A DNA stretch of 64,000 bases, from NCBI GenBank assembly GCA_944474755.1, contig OX104123.1:65217898-65281897 (forward strand), in the 5' to 3' direction. Positions 49,507 through 61,929 of the stretch are shown piece by piece. How positions within the stretch are numbered: position 1 is the first letter of the stretch; each line of letters starts with the position of its first letter. The stretch comes from Limnoperna fortunei (taxonomy: Eukaryota; Mollusca; Bivalvia; Mytilida; Modiolidae). The translations under genes and the position numbers were made by a program. The notes under the pieces were generated by a model, which was not told the origin of the DNA, made no database searches, and worked only from the letters and a program-made list of their open reading frames with translations.

Positions 49507-50085
49507 ATTATACAATAGTTGCTTATATAGAGGGCATTGTCATGATATCTTGACTGCACAAGGGAGAGTGGTATTGCCTGAAACATTGATAATGCCCGAG
49601 CCAACGGCGAGGGCATTATCAATGGTAAAGGCAATACCACTGTCCCGAGTGCTGTCAAGTATCATGACAATGCCCTCTATATAAGCAACTATTATATTTA
49701 TTTTATTGAATAATTAGGAAACCATTTGTTTAAAACTGTATTATTTATTTGTAGCTGCTTGCTGTATGATTTGAAAGTGGACCTCATTAAATATCATTGT
49801 TTAGCATTTTCAGGCAATACACTCAGTCTGTTAGTTTTCTAAATTTAATGACATATTTTCCTCATTTAGGTTGTATATGTACATATATTTTTTATAAATT
49901 AAAAAATAAACAGTTTTATAATGGTTGTTACTGGAGAGGGCATTACCACGACGTGATAACGCCCACGGGCGTTATCACGGCTTGATAATGCCCTCATGTC
50001 AAATTACTGCAGATTAATTAATACCAGCTGATCTTGTTTTATCCAATTGAAACAAACATAATTTTACTGATATTAAATAACATAC
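49507..50085. mobile_element. Palindrome-bearing non-autonomous element, copy 2
   Basis: It is collinear with 30611-31160: the same 190-bp hairpin (49507-49697; 'ttgcttatatagagggcatt' pairs with 'aatgccctctatataagcaa'), with a perfect inner stem 'ttgataatgccc' / 'gggcattatcaa' around 'gagccaacggcgag'; a divergent spacer; a second palindrome at about 49938-49993 ('gggcattaccacg', 'gataacgcccacgggcgttatc', broken here as parts, 'tgataatgccc'); and the shared end 'aaattactgcagatt' to 'ttttactgatat'. The stem motif tgataatgccc recurs in both palindromes. No coding potential. Confidence 0.82.
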
Positions 50086-50304
50086 AATAAATTAGGGACA
50101 GGGACAAAAGGGACACAATTTTGACAGCCAATTAAGTGTAAACGTATGTAAAATTGGGTGGGTAGGAACTGAGAATTTTGCTTTTGTAGCGGCTCAGTAG
50201 AGCCTTTCCCTTTAGAAATATGCAAGAAAGGTCTTTATCATGAAATATCGTGGCATTTACAAAACACGTCTTTGACTACGGTCTGGCTTTAAGTATTATG
50301 ACAA

Positions 50305-51285
50305 TAATGATGATCGTAATAGTTAAGAATGACATATAAATGTCGGATCGTAAAAATTGTTAAGAATGACATATAAATGTCAGATCGTAATAGTTAAGAA
50401 TGACATATAAATGTCAGATCTTAATAGTTAAGAATGACATCTAAATGTCAGATCTTTTATAGTTAAGAATGACATATAAATGTTAGATTGTAATAGTAAA
50501 GAATGACATATTAATGTCGGATCGTAAAAATAGTTAAGAATGACATATAAATGTCGGATCGTAAAAATTGTTAAGAATGACATATAAATGTCAGATCGTA
50601 ATAGTTAAGAATGACATATAAATGTCAGATCTTAATAGTTAAGAATGACATCTAAATGTCAGATCTTAAAATAGTTAAGAATGACATATAAATGTTAGAT
50701 TGTAATAGTAAAGAATGACATATTAATGTCGGATCGTAAAAATAGTTAAGAATGACATATAAATGTCGGATCGTAATAGTTAAGAATGACATATAAATGT
50801 CAGATCTTAATAGTTAAGAATGACATCTAAATGTCAGATCTTAATAGTTAAGAATGACATATAAATGTCAGATCGTAATAGTTAAGAATGCCATATAAAT
50901 GTCAGATCGTAATAGTAAAGAATGACATATTAATGTCGGATCGTAAAAATAGTTAAGAATGACATATAAATGTCGGATCGTAATAGTTAAGAATGACATA
51001 TAAATGTCAGATCTTAAAATAGTTAAGAATGACATATAAATGTTAGATTGTAATAGTAAAGAATGACATATTAATGTCGGATCGTAAAAATAGTTAAGAA
51101 TGACATATAAATGTCGGATCGTAATAGTTAAGAATGACATATAAATGTCAGATCTTAATAGTTAAGAATGACATCTAAATGTCAGATCTTAATAGTTAAG
51201 AATGACATATAAATGTCAGATCGTAATAGTTAAGAATGCCATATAAATGTCAGATCGTAATAGTTAAGAATGACATATAAATATA
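50305..51285. repeat. 34-bp minisatellite with a hairpin in each unit
   Basis: The unit is 'taagaatgacatataaatg' then 'tcagatcgtaatagt'. Starts at 50361, 50395 and 50429 give 34 bp, and some units have 1-2 extra A residues. Each unit contains the inverted repeat 'gacat-ataa-atgtc'. A variant 'tattaatgtcgg' recurs about every 209 bp (near 50510, 50719 and 50928), showing a six-unit higher-order repeat. Confidence 0.95.
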
Positions 51286-51589
51286 GCTATGTTCCGGCTT
51301 TTGGTATAAAACCCTCCAAAGTCGGCACCAGTGTTACACTTGTTGACCCTATTCGTTGTATCCTCCATGTTCTGTGACAGTATTTCTCACAGGCTTGACA
51401 TCATGCTATATGCACTCAATTTATCCCTATTTAATTCGATTCGTTGTTCAAGGACAAACTATTACCTCATTGGAATGCTTAACAAAAAATATTTAATTCA
51501 GCGAGAAAAAAATTATAATTTTCTAATGTTCAAATATTTCTCTCTATCAGAGACCATTCTGGGATTCTACATAAGGCTAAATTCTCCAT
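51286..51589. other. No gene seen; TATA-like box and GTG-initiated open frame
   Basis: 'ggtataaaac' lies at about 51303. An open frame reaches 51627, but its first in-frame ATG is at 51367 and the product has no recognisable domain. Confidence 0.35.
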
Positions 51590-51696
51590 CCGGGTCTAAT
51601 GCACCATACTTTTCCATTGGCAGTTAAAAGTTTATTTCGTAGGTCCATCATTTTTCAGTTGAATTATTCTTTGTTATCTTGTTCTCGTCCTAAATA
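51590..51696 (+). mobile_element. SINE family B, split by a nested insertion, 5' part
   Basis: 'ccatacttttccattggcag' to 'ttgttctcgtcctaaata' is the 3' half of family B, interrupted after 51696. The last 11 bases are the target duplication of the nested element. Confidence 0.7.
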
Positions 51697-52212
51697 GCCC
51701 CGTGCGGGATCCGGTGGCTAAAAGAATAGGCCGCAGTCGCGCTAGCTTGTCGTAAAAGGCGACTAAATAGCGCCCAGTACCCTGACCGGCGTGTCAGGTC
51801 GGTTTGCCTAAAGACCGACTGGGATGTGTGCCCCAGGTGGTTGAATGGGGTACCCCTGGCAAGCTGGGGTTGTCAGGCCATAATACGGAAAACCTGACCG
51901 CACACCATATTAGTGCACCGTGTTGGGAAAAATGCCACGTTCCTCGCACGTTAAAGAACGCTGCTGTAGTATTCGCTATGAGTAGGGATTTCGATCCTTC
52001 TACAGGAGGCTAAATTGCCCGACCCTATCCATCCTCCCATTTGCCAGTGGCAATCTAAAATCCGTTACCCCTATTTTTCCTTGTGTCCCATCCCATTTTC
52101 ATTCATCATCATTTCATGTTCATTTTATCATCAATTTCATGTTCATCGCCTTAATATAGCTGAAATATTGCTGCTCGGGCGTTAAACACCATTAATCAAT
52201 CAATCAATCAAT
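51697..52212 (+). mobile_element. SINE-like element (family C), 516 bp, nested in a family B SINE
   Basis: It is flanked by 'cgtcctaaata' at 51686-51696 and 52213-52223, an 11-bp target duplication. It starts 'gccccgtgcgggatccggtg', then 'gtcgtaaaaggcgactaaat', 'cctgaccggcgtgtcaggtc', 'ccataatacggaaaacctga' and 'tagggatttcgatccttcta', and ends 'gggcgttaaacaccatt' with (aatc)n. Its middle and tail are clearly related to family B, so it may be the longer parental form. No coding potential; retroposition would need LINE enzymes in trans. It is nearly intact and likely young. Confidence 0.85.
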
Positions 52213-52275
52213 CGTCCTAAATATAGCTGAAACATTGCTAGTTGGAGGTTAAGCAAACAATCAATCATTCATTAG
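52213..52275 (+). mobile_element. SINE family B, split by a nested insertion, 3' part
   Basis: It resumes with the duplicated target, then 'tagctgaaacattgctagtt' and the (aatc)n-like tail. Joined in order with 51590-51696, it completes a normal family B 3' end. Confidence 0.75.
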
Positions 52276-52344
52276 TCACATTCGTTTTCTATGCTACATA
52301 TATACTTTTTAAACTATTTAAAGCATGTTAACTCTAAGGCGAAC

Positions 52345-52515
52345 ACACCAGTGTCCCAGTGTACTTCCGTTCCCAGTATCAAATTGTACTCCTTCCACAG
52401 AATCCAAGTGTACTCCCGTCCCCAGAGTCCTAGTGTACTCCCGTCCCCAGTGTCCCAGTGCCCCAGTGTCCTTGTGTATCCCCGTTCCCAGTGTCTCAGT
52501 GTACTCCCATCACTA
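52345..52515. repeat. Degenerate roughly 30-bp minisatellite
   Basis: About six diverged copies of 'agtgtactcccgtccccag' with variable 'tgtcccagt' inserts. Both strands are open because of the composition, so short open frames appear in three frames. Confidence 0.8.
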
Positions 52516-52796
52516 TGTAAATCAATAAATCGGTCAAAAGGTTGCACATTACCAGTATTGGATAACAAAGTTCCAATCTAACCACCTGGGCAGTTTCCCT
52601 TGTCATTGATGTGGCCTTGTAGTTTGTTTTGTTTCCAAAACAAGCTAATTAGAACATTCATAATTTATTCTTGTCCTATCATCTTTTTGACGAGTTTTAT
52701 ATTTTGAAAGGTTAACGTGTTTTTCACTGGCTCTGTTTGTAAATATTTCACATCATTCTAAGAACACCATTCAATAGATTCAATAAAAGTATGTTT

Positions 52797-52968
52797 ATTT
52801 AATGGTGTTTAAGGCCACACTCCGAAATTGTTCATATGTGTTTATGAGGTTTATTTTTTATGTGAGTATAAAGCAGAAGTATCCGAAGATAATCCTCTAC
52901 GTTTAATCGGAAACTGACAATTTTTGTCTACTAGATTGGAGTCGAGCACACTCTGCCCGCTATTTAAA
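52797..52968 (-). mobile_element. SINE family A, 3' half, decayed
   Basis: 'atggtgtttaaggccacact', 'aagcagaagtatccgaagat' and 'tggagtcgagcacactctg' follow the reversed family A order with heavy divergence. Confidence 0.65.
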
Positions 52969-54287
52969 ACATATGTCTCCTGTAGAGATAAATAGCGCAT
53001 ACTCTCTGAACGTACAATGACCAGCAGTATACTTATTCCTGAGGATAACCTTTTTTGTTCTTATCCTAACCACCTTCACTTTTCTGTGCCACGCACAAAC
53101 TTATTAGTCACAGCGTTACACATTGGAATGAACTATCGATTCTAAAGGAATATTTTCAAAATTTCTATAAATGTTATAGAGTATTACCTGATCTGAAATT
53201 TTAAACATTCCCTATAATTTAATTTTAACTACATTACTTGACACAGAGAAACATTATTGACACCTGGAACTATTTGGATCTTAATGTCGTAAGAACATTC
53301 TTCCGACGAACGCAAGTTATATCGTATAACCTAGGTTGTTCCATTTAAATTAGCCAATCAGATTTCAGCTTACAAAGCAAATCCAAGTACTATGGGTTAC
53401 CGTTTGCATTATTGTTACTACATCATATTCACACAATAGACGTTGTGTTCTTTTCTAAAAGCGACATATGAAGAAAACATAAATACCCGGATATGAAAAT
53501 GTCATGGGGTCAGTTTTGTATTTATATATCTGTGTGTGATGTAAGCACTATTTGCCAACAGTAAACACAATGGTTTAATGAAGTGATTAAAAGTTTGCTT
53601 ACATCTTTGTTACATGTGTCGACTTTCACTGAATGTTACAAGCAAAATTAAATGTAACACACAAAATATTCGAATCTTTGTTTAACCGCAAAAATCTAAG
53701 CCGAGTAAGATGTATCCCAGCAATGCTTTGATTGTTCGGCACACAGACGATAAATATTGTTTATTGCGCTTTGATTGTTAAGTAGTAAGTGCAACCCATT
53801 CATTACAAGCTGTAGCCATTCCAATGGAAGCCACGTTGATAGTTATTCATTCATTTGAACTGGAGAATGGATACGAATAATGATAAAATGACCGCCCACG
53901 CAATCTAGGTTATCGTCTATGTCTATTATGAGATGGATTATTGACTTCAGTTATATGGTGTTAGAATCAATATATCTTGGAATTTACAATCGATGTTTTT
54001 TTCCATATTGTCATCGTATTGGCTGCTTTCTTAGAAGGTCTTCTTACGATTTGTGATTAATAGCTAAAATTATAAATATTTTCACATCTACTGAGTTTTC
54101 AAAAAGAGATCTTGGTTTTCTGTCAGGTTTTATTATTATTATAATTCTTTCATCTTTACTAAAGACTTTTTTTCAATCCTGTATGCTCGGTTATTTACAG
54201 ATGCGATATCTGAACGACATGAAAATTTATGAGTATGTTGAGGCTGTCCTAAAGTTGTGCCATAAACTTAATTGTGCCTTCGTTTGG
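52969..54287. other. AT-rich sequence, no gene seen
   Basis: No repeat, coding or RNA feature recognised. Confidence 0.45.
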
Positions 54288-57200
54288 GACTAGTTATTCT
54301 GACTTTACGTAAGCTTCGTTTGGTAGACATTTGTGTTGTCAATGACTAGTTATTCTGACTTTACGTAAGCTTCGTTTGGTAGACATTTGTGTTGTCAATG
54401 ACTAGTTATTCTGACTTTACGTAAGCTTCGTTTGGTAGACATTTGTGTTGTCAATGACTAGTTATTCTGACTTTACGTAAGCTTCGTTTGGTAGACATTT
54501 GTGTTGTCAATGACTAGTTATTCTGACTTTACGTAAGCTTCGTTTGGTAGACATTTGTGTTGTCAATGACTAGTTATTCTGACTTTACGTAAGCTTCGTT
54601 TAGTAGACATTTGTGTTGTCAATGACTAGTTATTCTGACTTTACGTAAGCTTCGTTTGGTAGACATTTGTGTTGTCAATGACTAGTTATTCTGACTTTAC
54701 GTAAGCTTCATTTGGTAGACATTTGTGTTGTCAATGACTAGTTATTCTGACTTTACGTAAGCTTCGTTTGGTAGACATTTGTGTTGTCAATGACTAGTTA
54801 TTCTGACTTTACGTAAGCTTCGTTTGGTAGACATTTGTGTTGTCAATGACTAGTTATTCTGACTTTACGTAAGCTTCGTTTGGTAGACATTTGTGTTGTC
54901 AATGACTAGTTATTCTGACTTTACGTAAGCTTCGTTTGGTAGACATTTGTGTTGTCAATGACTAGTTATTCTGACTTTACGTAAGCTTCGTTTAGTAGAC
55001 ATTTGTGTTGTCAATGACTAGTTATTCTGACTTTACGTAAGCTTCGTTTGGTAGACATTTGTGTTGTCAATGACTAGTTATTCTGACTTTACGTAAGCTT
55101 CATTTGGTAGACATTTGTGTTGTCAATGACTAGTTATTCTGACTTTACGTAAGCTTCGTTTGGTAGACATTTGTGTTGTCAATGACTAGTTATTCTGACT
55201 TTACGTAAGCTTCGTTTGGTAGACATTTGTGTTGTCAATGACTAGTTATTCTGACTTTACGTAAGCTTCGTTTGGTAGACATTTGTGTTGTCAATGACTA
55301 GTTATTCTGACTTTACGTAAGCTTCGTTTGGTAGACATTTGTGTTGTCAATGACTAGTTATTCTGACTTTACGTAAGCTTCGTTTGGTAGACATTTGTGT
55401 TGTCAATGACTAGTTATTCTGACTTTACGTAAGCTTCGTTTGGTAGACATTTGTGTTGTCAATGACTAGTTATTCTGACTTTACGTAAGCTTCGTTTGGT
55501 AGACATTTGTGTTGTCAATGACTAGTTATTCTGACTTTACGTAAGCTTCGTTTGGTAGACATTTGTGTTGTCAATGACTAGTTATTCTGACTTTACGTAA
55601 GCTTCGTTTGGTAGACATTTGTGTTGTCAATGACTAGTTATTCTGACTTTACGTAAGCTTCGTTTGGTAGACATTTGTGTTGTCAATGACTAGTTATTCT
55701 GACTTTACGTAAGCTTCGTTTGGTAGACATTTGTGTTGTCAATGACTAGTTATTCTGACTTTACGTAAGCTTCGTTTGGTAGACATTTGTGTTGTCAATG
55801 ATTAGTTATTCTGACTTTACGTAAGCTTCGTTTGGTAGACATTTGTGTTGTCAATGACTAGTTATTCTGACTTTACGTAAGCTTCGTTTGGTAGACATTT
55901 GTGTTGTCAATGACTAGTTATTCTGACTTTACGTAAGCTTCGTTTGGTAGACATTTGTGTTGTCAATGACTAGTTATTCTGACTTTACGTAAGCTTCGTT
56001 TGGTAGACATTTGTGTTGTCAATGACTAGTTATTCTGACTTTACGTAAGCTTCGTTTGGTAGACATTTGTGTTGTCAATGACTAGTTATTCTGACTTTAC
56101 GTAAGCTTCGTTTGGTAGACATTTGTGTTGTCAATGACTAGTTATTCTGACTTTACGTAAGCTTCGTTTGGTAGACATTTGTGTTGTCAATGACTAGTTA
56201 TTCTGACTTTACGTAAGCTTCGTTTGGTAGACATTTGTGTTGTCAATGACTAGTTATTCTGACTTTACGTAAGCTTCGTTTGGTAGACATTTGTGTTGTC
56301 AATGACTAGTTATTCTGACTTTACGTAAGCTTCGTTTGGTAGACATTTGTGTTGTCAATGACTAGTTATTCTGACTTTACGTAAGCTTCGTTTGGTAGAC
56401 ATTTGTGTTGTCAATGACTAGTTATTCTGACTTTACGTAAGCTTCGTTTGGTAGACATTTGTGTTGTCAATGACTAGTTATTCTGACTTTACGTAAGCTT
56501 CGTTTGGTAGACATTTGTGTTGTCAATGACTAGTTATTCTGACTTTACGTAAGCTTCGTTTGGTAGACATTTGTGTTGTCAATGACTAGTTATTCTGACT
56601 TTACGTAAGCTTCGTTTGGTAGACATTTGTGTTGTCAATGACTAGTTATTCTGACTTTACGTAAGCTTCGTTTGGTAGACATTTGTGTTGTCAATGACTA
56701 GTTATTCTGACTTTACATAGGCTTCGTTAGGGAGACATTTGTGTTGTCAATGACTAGTTATTCTGACTTTACGTAAGCTTCGTTTGGTAGACATTTGTGT
56801 TGTCAATGACTAGTTATTCTGACTTTACGTAAGCTTCGTTTGGTAGACATTTGTGTTGTCAATGACTAGTTATTCTGACTTTACGTAAGCTTCGTTTGGT
56901 AGACATTTGTGTTGTCAATGACTAGTTATTCTGACTTTACGTAAGCTTCGTTTGGTAGACATTTGTGTTGTCAATGACTGGTTATTCTGACTTTACGTAA
57001 GCTTCGTTTGGTAGACATTTGTGTTGTCAATGACTAGTTATTCTGACTTTACGTAAGCTTCGTTTGGTAGACATTTGTGTTGTCAATGACTAGTTATTCT
57101 GACTTTACGTAAGCTTCGTTTGGTAGACATTTGTGTTGTCAATGACTAGTTATTCTGACTTTACGTAAGCTTCGTTTGGTAGACATTTGTGTTGTCAATG

Positions 57201-57823
57201 ACTGGTTATTCTGACTTTACGTAAGCTTCGTTTGGTAGACATTTGTGTTGTCAATGACTAGTTATTCTGACTTTACGTAAGCTTCGTTTGGTAGACATTT
57301 GTGTTGTCAATGACTAGGTATTCTGACTTTACGTAAGCTTCGTTTGGTAGACATTTGTGTTGTCAATGACTAGTTATTCTGACTTTACGTAGGCTTCGTT
57401 TGGTAGACATTTGTGTTGTCAATGACTGGTTATTCTGACTTTACATAGGCTTCGTTAGGGAGACATTTGTGTTGTCAATGACTAGATATTCTGACTTTAC
57501 GTAGGCTTCGTTAGGGAGACATTTGTGTTGTCAATGACTAGTTATTCTGACTTTACATAAGCTTCGTTAGGGAGACATTTGTGTTGTCAATGACTAGATA
57601 TTCTGACTTTACGTAGGCTTCGTTAGGGAGACATTTGTGTTGTCAATGACTAGTTATTCTGACTTTACATAGGCTTCGTTAGGGAGACATTTGTGTTGTC
57701 AATGACTAGTTATTCCGACTTTACGTAGGCTTCGTTAGGGAGACATTTGTGTTGTCAATGACTGGTTATTCTGACTTTATATAGGCTTCGTTAGGGAGAC
57801 ATTTGTGTTGTCAATGACTGGTT
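54288..57823. repeat. 56-bp satellite, about 63 copies
   Basis: The unit is 'gactagttattctgacttta' / 'cgtaagcttcgtttggtaga' / 'catttgtgttgtcaat', with SpeI-type actagt and HindIII aagctt sites. Most copies are identical. Rare variants ('tttagtagac' at about 54600 and 54992; 'cttcattt' at about 54708 and 55100) repeat at 392 bp, exactly seven units. The last eight or so copies carry 'taggcttcgttagggag', and one such copy sits alone near 56717. Confidence 0.98.
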
Positions 57824-58129
57824 TTACTAATATATTACACAACGATTACCTACATTTACCTCTGAGCGACACCTAATCTTAATTGGACGCCATCTTTACA
57901 ATATGGAAGAGCGTGATGAACTCTTATGAAACGTTATGAAATTAGAAAATTTACGTTCCGGTCTTACTATCCCAAGTCCAAAATTATCCGACGATTCACC
58001 ATAAAAAAAAAAAAGAAAACAAGGCGATTCACCAAACGCTACTTAATATAAACAAAAAAATAACAACTATTCTCCGTCATAATACTTCAGAATAGTTTGA
58101 TCATACAAGCTTTTGACCAAATGGTTCAT
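57824..58129. other. No gene seen
   Basis: AT-rich sequence with an A run near 58001. Confidence 0.45.
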
Positions 58130-58252
58130 ACCAAAGGTCGGGGAGGAGGTGGTCTCAGAGTACTTCGGCTTCCGCCTCCAATTAAATTTGGACGCCATGA
58201 TATAGCTGAACAAATTGCTTAAAATGGCGTTAAACACCAAACAAACAAAACG
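58130..58252 (+). mobile_element. SINE family A, 3' half
   Basis: 'accaaaggtcggggagg', 'ttggacgccatgatatagct' and 'aaaatggcgttaaacacc' with a (caaa)n tail; the tRNA-like head is missing. Confidence 0.8.
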
Positions 58253-58578
58253 ACAAAATGGTTACGAACGTACGCACACAATAAAACACAGACCTACCTC
58301 TACCTCTGAACCACCGCGGGAGGCGGGGATATAATTACTTCCCTCTGTTAACATATATCGCATAAATGAAATACCACTCAACCGGTAAAATCAGGATGCT
58401 ATACGAAAACACGTGCGTTTTTAATATTTTTATATATTTTTAGTCGTGTACATACACTAAAAAGTTCTTTTAGGATGTGTTTTTATCACAAAATATTTCA
58501 TCTGCATAAAACTCTCCCCTTTTTATATCACACATCTCTATGGAAAATCATTTCCTATAGAGTTTTTATGAAAGTTAT
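58253..58578. other. No gene seen
   Basis: AT-rich sequence between a SINE and a minisatellite. Confidence 0.45.
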
Positions 58579-59723
58579 GGCAACCCTTAATGACAGTGTA
58601 TGTATCCAAGGCAACCCTTAATGACAGTGTATGTATCCAAGGCAACCCTTATTGACAGTGTATGTATCCAAGGCAACCCTTAATGACAGTGTATGTATCC
58701 AAGGCAACCCTTAATGACAGTGTATGTATCCAAGGCAACCCTTAATGACAGTGTATGTATCCAAGGCAACCCTTAATGACAGTGTATGTATCCATGGCAA
58801 CCCTTAATGACAGTGTATGTATCCAAGGCAACCCTTAATGACAGTGTATGTATCCATGGCAACCCTTAATGACAGTGTATGTATCCAAGGCAACCCTTAA
58901 TGACAGTGTATGTATCCAAGGCACACCCTTAATGACAGTGTATGTATCCAAGGCAACCCTTAATGACAGTGTATGTATCCAAGGCAACCCTTAATGACAG
59001 TGTATGCATCCATGGCAACCCTTAATGACAGTGTATGCATCCATGGCAACCCTTAATGACAGTGTATACATCCAAGGCAACCCTTAATGACAGTGTATGC
59101 ATCCAAGGCAACCCTTAATGACAGGGTATGTATCCAAGGCAACCCTTAATGACAGTGTATGTATCCAAGGCAACCCTTAATGACAGTGTATGTATCCAAG
59201 GCAACCCTTAATGACAGTGAATGTATCCAAGGCAACCCTTAATGACAGTGTATGTATCCAAGGCAACCCTTAATGACAGTGTATGCATCCATGGCAACCC
59301 TTAATGACAGTGTATGCATCCATGGCAACCCTTAATGACAGTGTATGTATCCATGGCAACCCTTAATGACAGTGTATGCATCCAAGGCAACCCTTAATGA
59401 CAGTGTATGTATCCAAGGCAACCCTTAATGACAGTGTATGTATCCAAGGCAACCCTTAATGACAGTGTATGTATCCATGGCAACCCTTAATGACAGTGTA
59501 TGTATCCAAGGCAACCCTTAAAGACAGTGTATGCATCCAAGGCAACCCTCAATGACAGTGTATGTATCCAAGGCAACCCTTAATGACAGTGTATGTATCC
59601 AAGGCAACCCTTAATGACAGTGTATGCATCCAAGACAACCCTTAATGACAGTGTATGCATCCATGGCAACCCTTAATGACAGTGTATGCATCCATGGCAA
59701 CCCTTAATGACAGTGTATGTATC
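58579..59723. repeat. 31-bp minisatellite, about 37 copies
   Basis: The unit is 'ggcaacccttaatgacagtg' then 'tatgtatccaa'. Variants 'tatgcatcc' and 'ccatggcaac' alternate in blocks. Confidence 0.97.
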
Positions 59724-61504
59724 TAATTATTCTATGTACAATTTATCCTATGCTTTAAATAAATAAATAAAAATTTAATTTTCTGTGAAGACTGGAAGGG
59801 GAAGTTTATAATAAATTCATTGTTTTTTTTCATAAATATAACATAAATTAACAATAATAACTAATTAGTACGTCAACAAATAAATGAATTTTAGTGAAAG
59901 GAAGATTTGTAACTGATTAAAGTCCACCGAACAATATTCCGGCTGTATTCAGGACTAGAACAAGTATACAACAAAAAAAAGCACGGAAAAGAACTGTCCA
60001 GCCGAAACAAATTTTGACTTTAACCGAGATAACTAAACGTATTGGATAACATTTTAGCCTACTAAGTTTTTCGAAATCTATTGATAATTTAACCAGTATC
60101 GCGATGAAAAAACAAGTCGACATTAAAATCACAATTGATCGGTCAGGTACTTAAAAAAGCAAGCCGATGTTTTTTTTTTAAAGTAAGCCGATAATGTTTT
60201 CACTGTGCAAAAGTCTGTTTTTCTCCATCGGCTTACTTATACCAAGTATCACGATGCATTTTAAAAGTTTTTCGATGCTTTTAACATGTATCGCGATAGA
60301 AGCAATCCGATATATGAACTGCCACTGATAGGTAGGGATGGAAAATCTAGCCACAATGCCGCAGCATTGGATTTTTTAAAATATATATTGTTGGAACATT
60401 CAGCCTTTTGCAGCGGCAACAATGCGATGCTAATACTTTTTCAAAATCTACAAAAGAGTTCCTGATCGTGAAATAGCATGGCGCAAAGAAATAAATGTCT
60501 GTTATGACTTTATGTAACTATAAAACATCGTGTTAACATTCATGATATTAACGCATTTGGCTCAATCATTTTGTCTGTACGCTTCAACTTTGCAAAAATA
60601 GTTTTAATACAATCATTAAGGACAAAAATAACACGTTATGTATGTAACTCATTTCTTTATTTTGTCGATCATAAAAAATAAATAAATCACATTAACAAGC
60701 GCGATACTTTCGGCGTTTCAATTTCAACAGTACATTGCCACTTTGCGAAAATATTTTGAATACAAACATTATGACACATATTCCATGTTGTATATTCTAC
60801 ATCTATTTACCTATCCAATCATACAAATAAATCAATCATAACTCTGTGATGGTTGTAATTAGGCGCACCAATAAAAATAATTTCTGTTTCCCATAAAGCC
60901 AATAAGACTATTAGTTTCTTGCAGAGAGATGGTTGTTTTGGGGAAGATTTTCTATTTTGATGTATTTTATAGTTGTAGCAGAACTGAAGCCAGTTCTCCA
61001 GATTTGTCGGTAATATGTTCTAAGAGTATTGCACTTTAACAAATCTGGAGTAAGGTAACCTCAGTACGACCTCGTACCGTATAGTGTTGTGTATAATACG
61101 CTTGATGTAATCTCCCAACCCAGTCCAATGTTCTTATAACAAGGGATAAAATTAATTTAACTGTAATCTTTGAAAATTCCCCTGTATATAACTCGCCCAG
61201 TCTGATCACGTGATCGTTTAAGCAATAATGTGAGTATGATTCACAAATAAATATAGGATACAAAATATGATAATATGAAAATATATGTTGAGTTGTTAAG
61301 AACATTGAACATTACCCCATGTCTCATAAGTGTAGTAACCCGGATGGAGTATCTTACAAAAAATTAAGTAGTAATTAACATGACATGTGTTACAAGATAG
61401 GATGACTTGTCCGAAGCACATGACGTCACACTTATGTTTACAGGGGTTTGTTTGTTGTTTGTTTGTTAGTTTGTGTGCGTGTGATTTTTCTGACAGCGAG
61501 GTCT
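59724..61504. other. AT-rich sequence with two perfect 12-bp-arm hairpins
   Basis: 'aagtaagccgat' (60181-60192) pairs with 'atcggcttactt' (60227-60238). 'ctccagatttgt' (60996-61007) pairs with 'acaaatctggag' (61039-61050). No coding features. Confidence 0.55.
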
Positions 61505-61603
61505 TTGAAATTGAGTACTTTAAGTACTTCCTTAAAAAACTGGACGGCATGATATAGCTGAAGAATTGCTTAAAGTGGTGTTAAACGTCATTCAAACAAA
61601 CAA
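61505..61603 (+). mobile_element. SINE family A, 3' end
   Basis: 'actggacggcatgatatagc', 'aagtggtgttaaacgtcatt' and a (caaa)n tail. Confidence 0.75.
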
Positions 61604-61929
61604 TTATTAGTATACGGTTGCTGTATCTACTTATATTGTACGGCCGCTAAATATGTAGTCTCTGCCCTTGGATTCACATCGATTTCTTAATTTATATTAG
61701 TATACTGGATCTGTGATCAAGTTGACTAGACAAAAAGTACAATCTGCACATGACTTTAGTCTTCAAGTTCCGATATACAGATTTGTTTTTACATGTCTGG
61801 AAACTGACTTACATATGATTAAAGAAAATGTCGTAAATGAGGACAAATTTGCTATTTTCGAGTATATGGTTTCTGGAGATATATTTACGTCATTTTTAAT
61901 TGTTGTCTATCTATTCACCATTTCTACTG
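61604..61929. other. No gene seen
   Basis: AT-rich sequence. The 111-codon frame at 61713-62048 runs into the SINE and is not a gene. Confidence 0.4.

Noticed and set aside
51331..51627. 98-codon frame with an apparent signal peptide after a TATA-like box
   Set aside because: The hydrophobic start depends on a GTG initiator; from the first ATG (51367) no signal sequence or domain remains.
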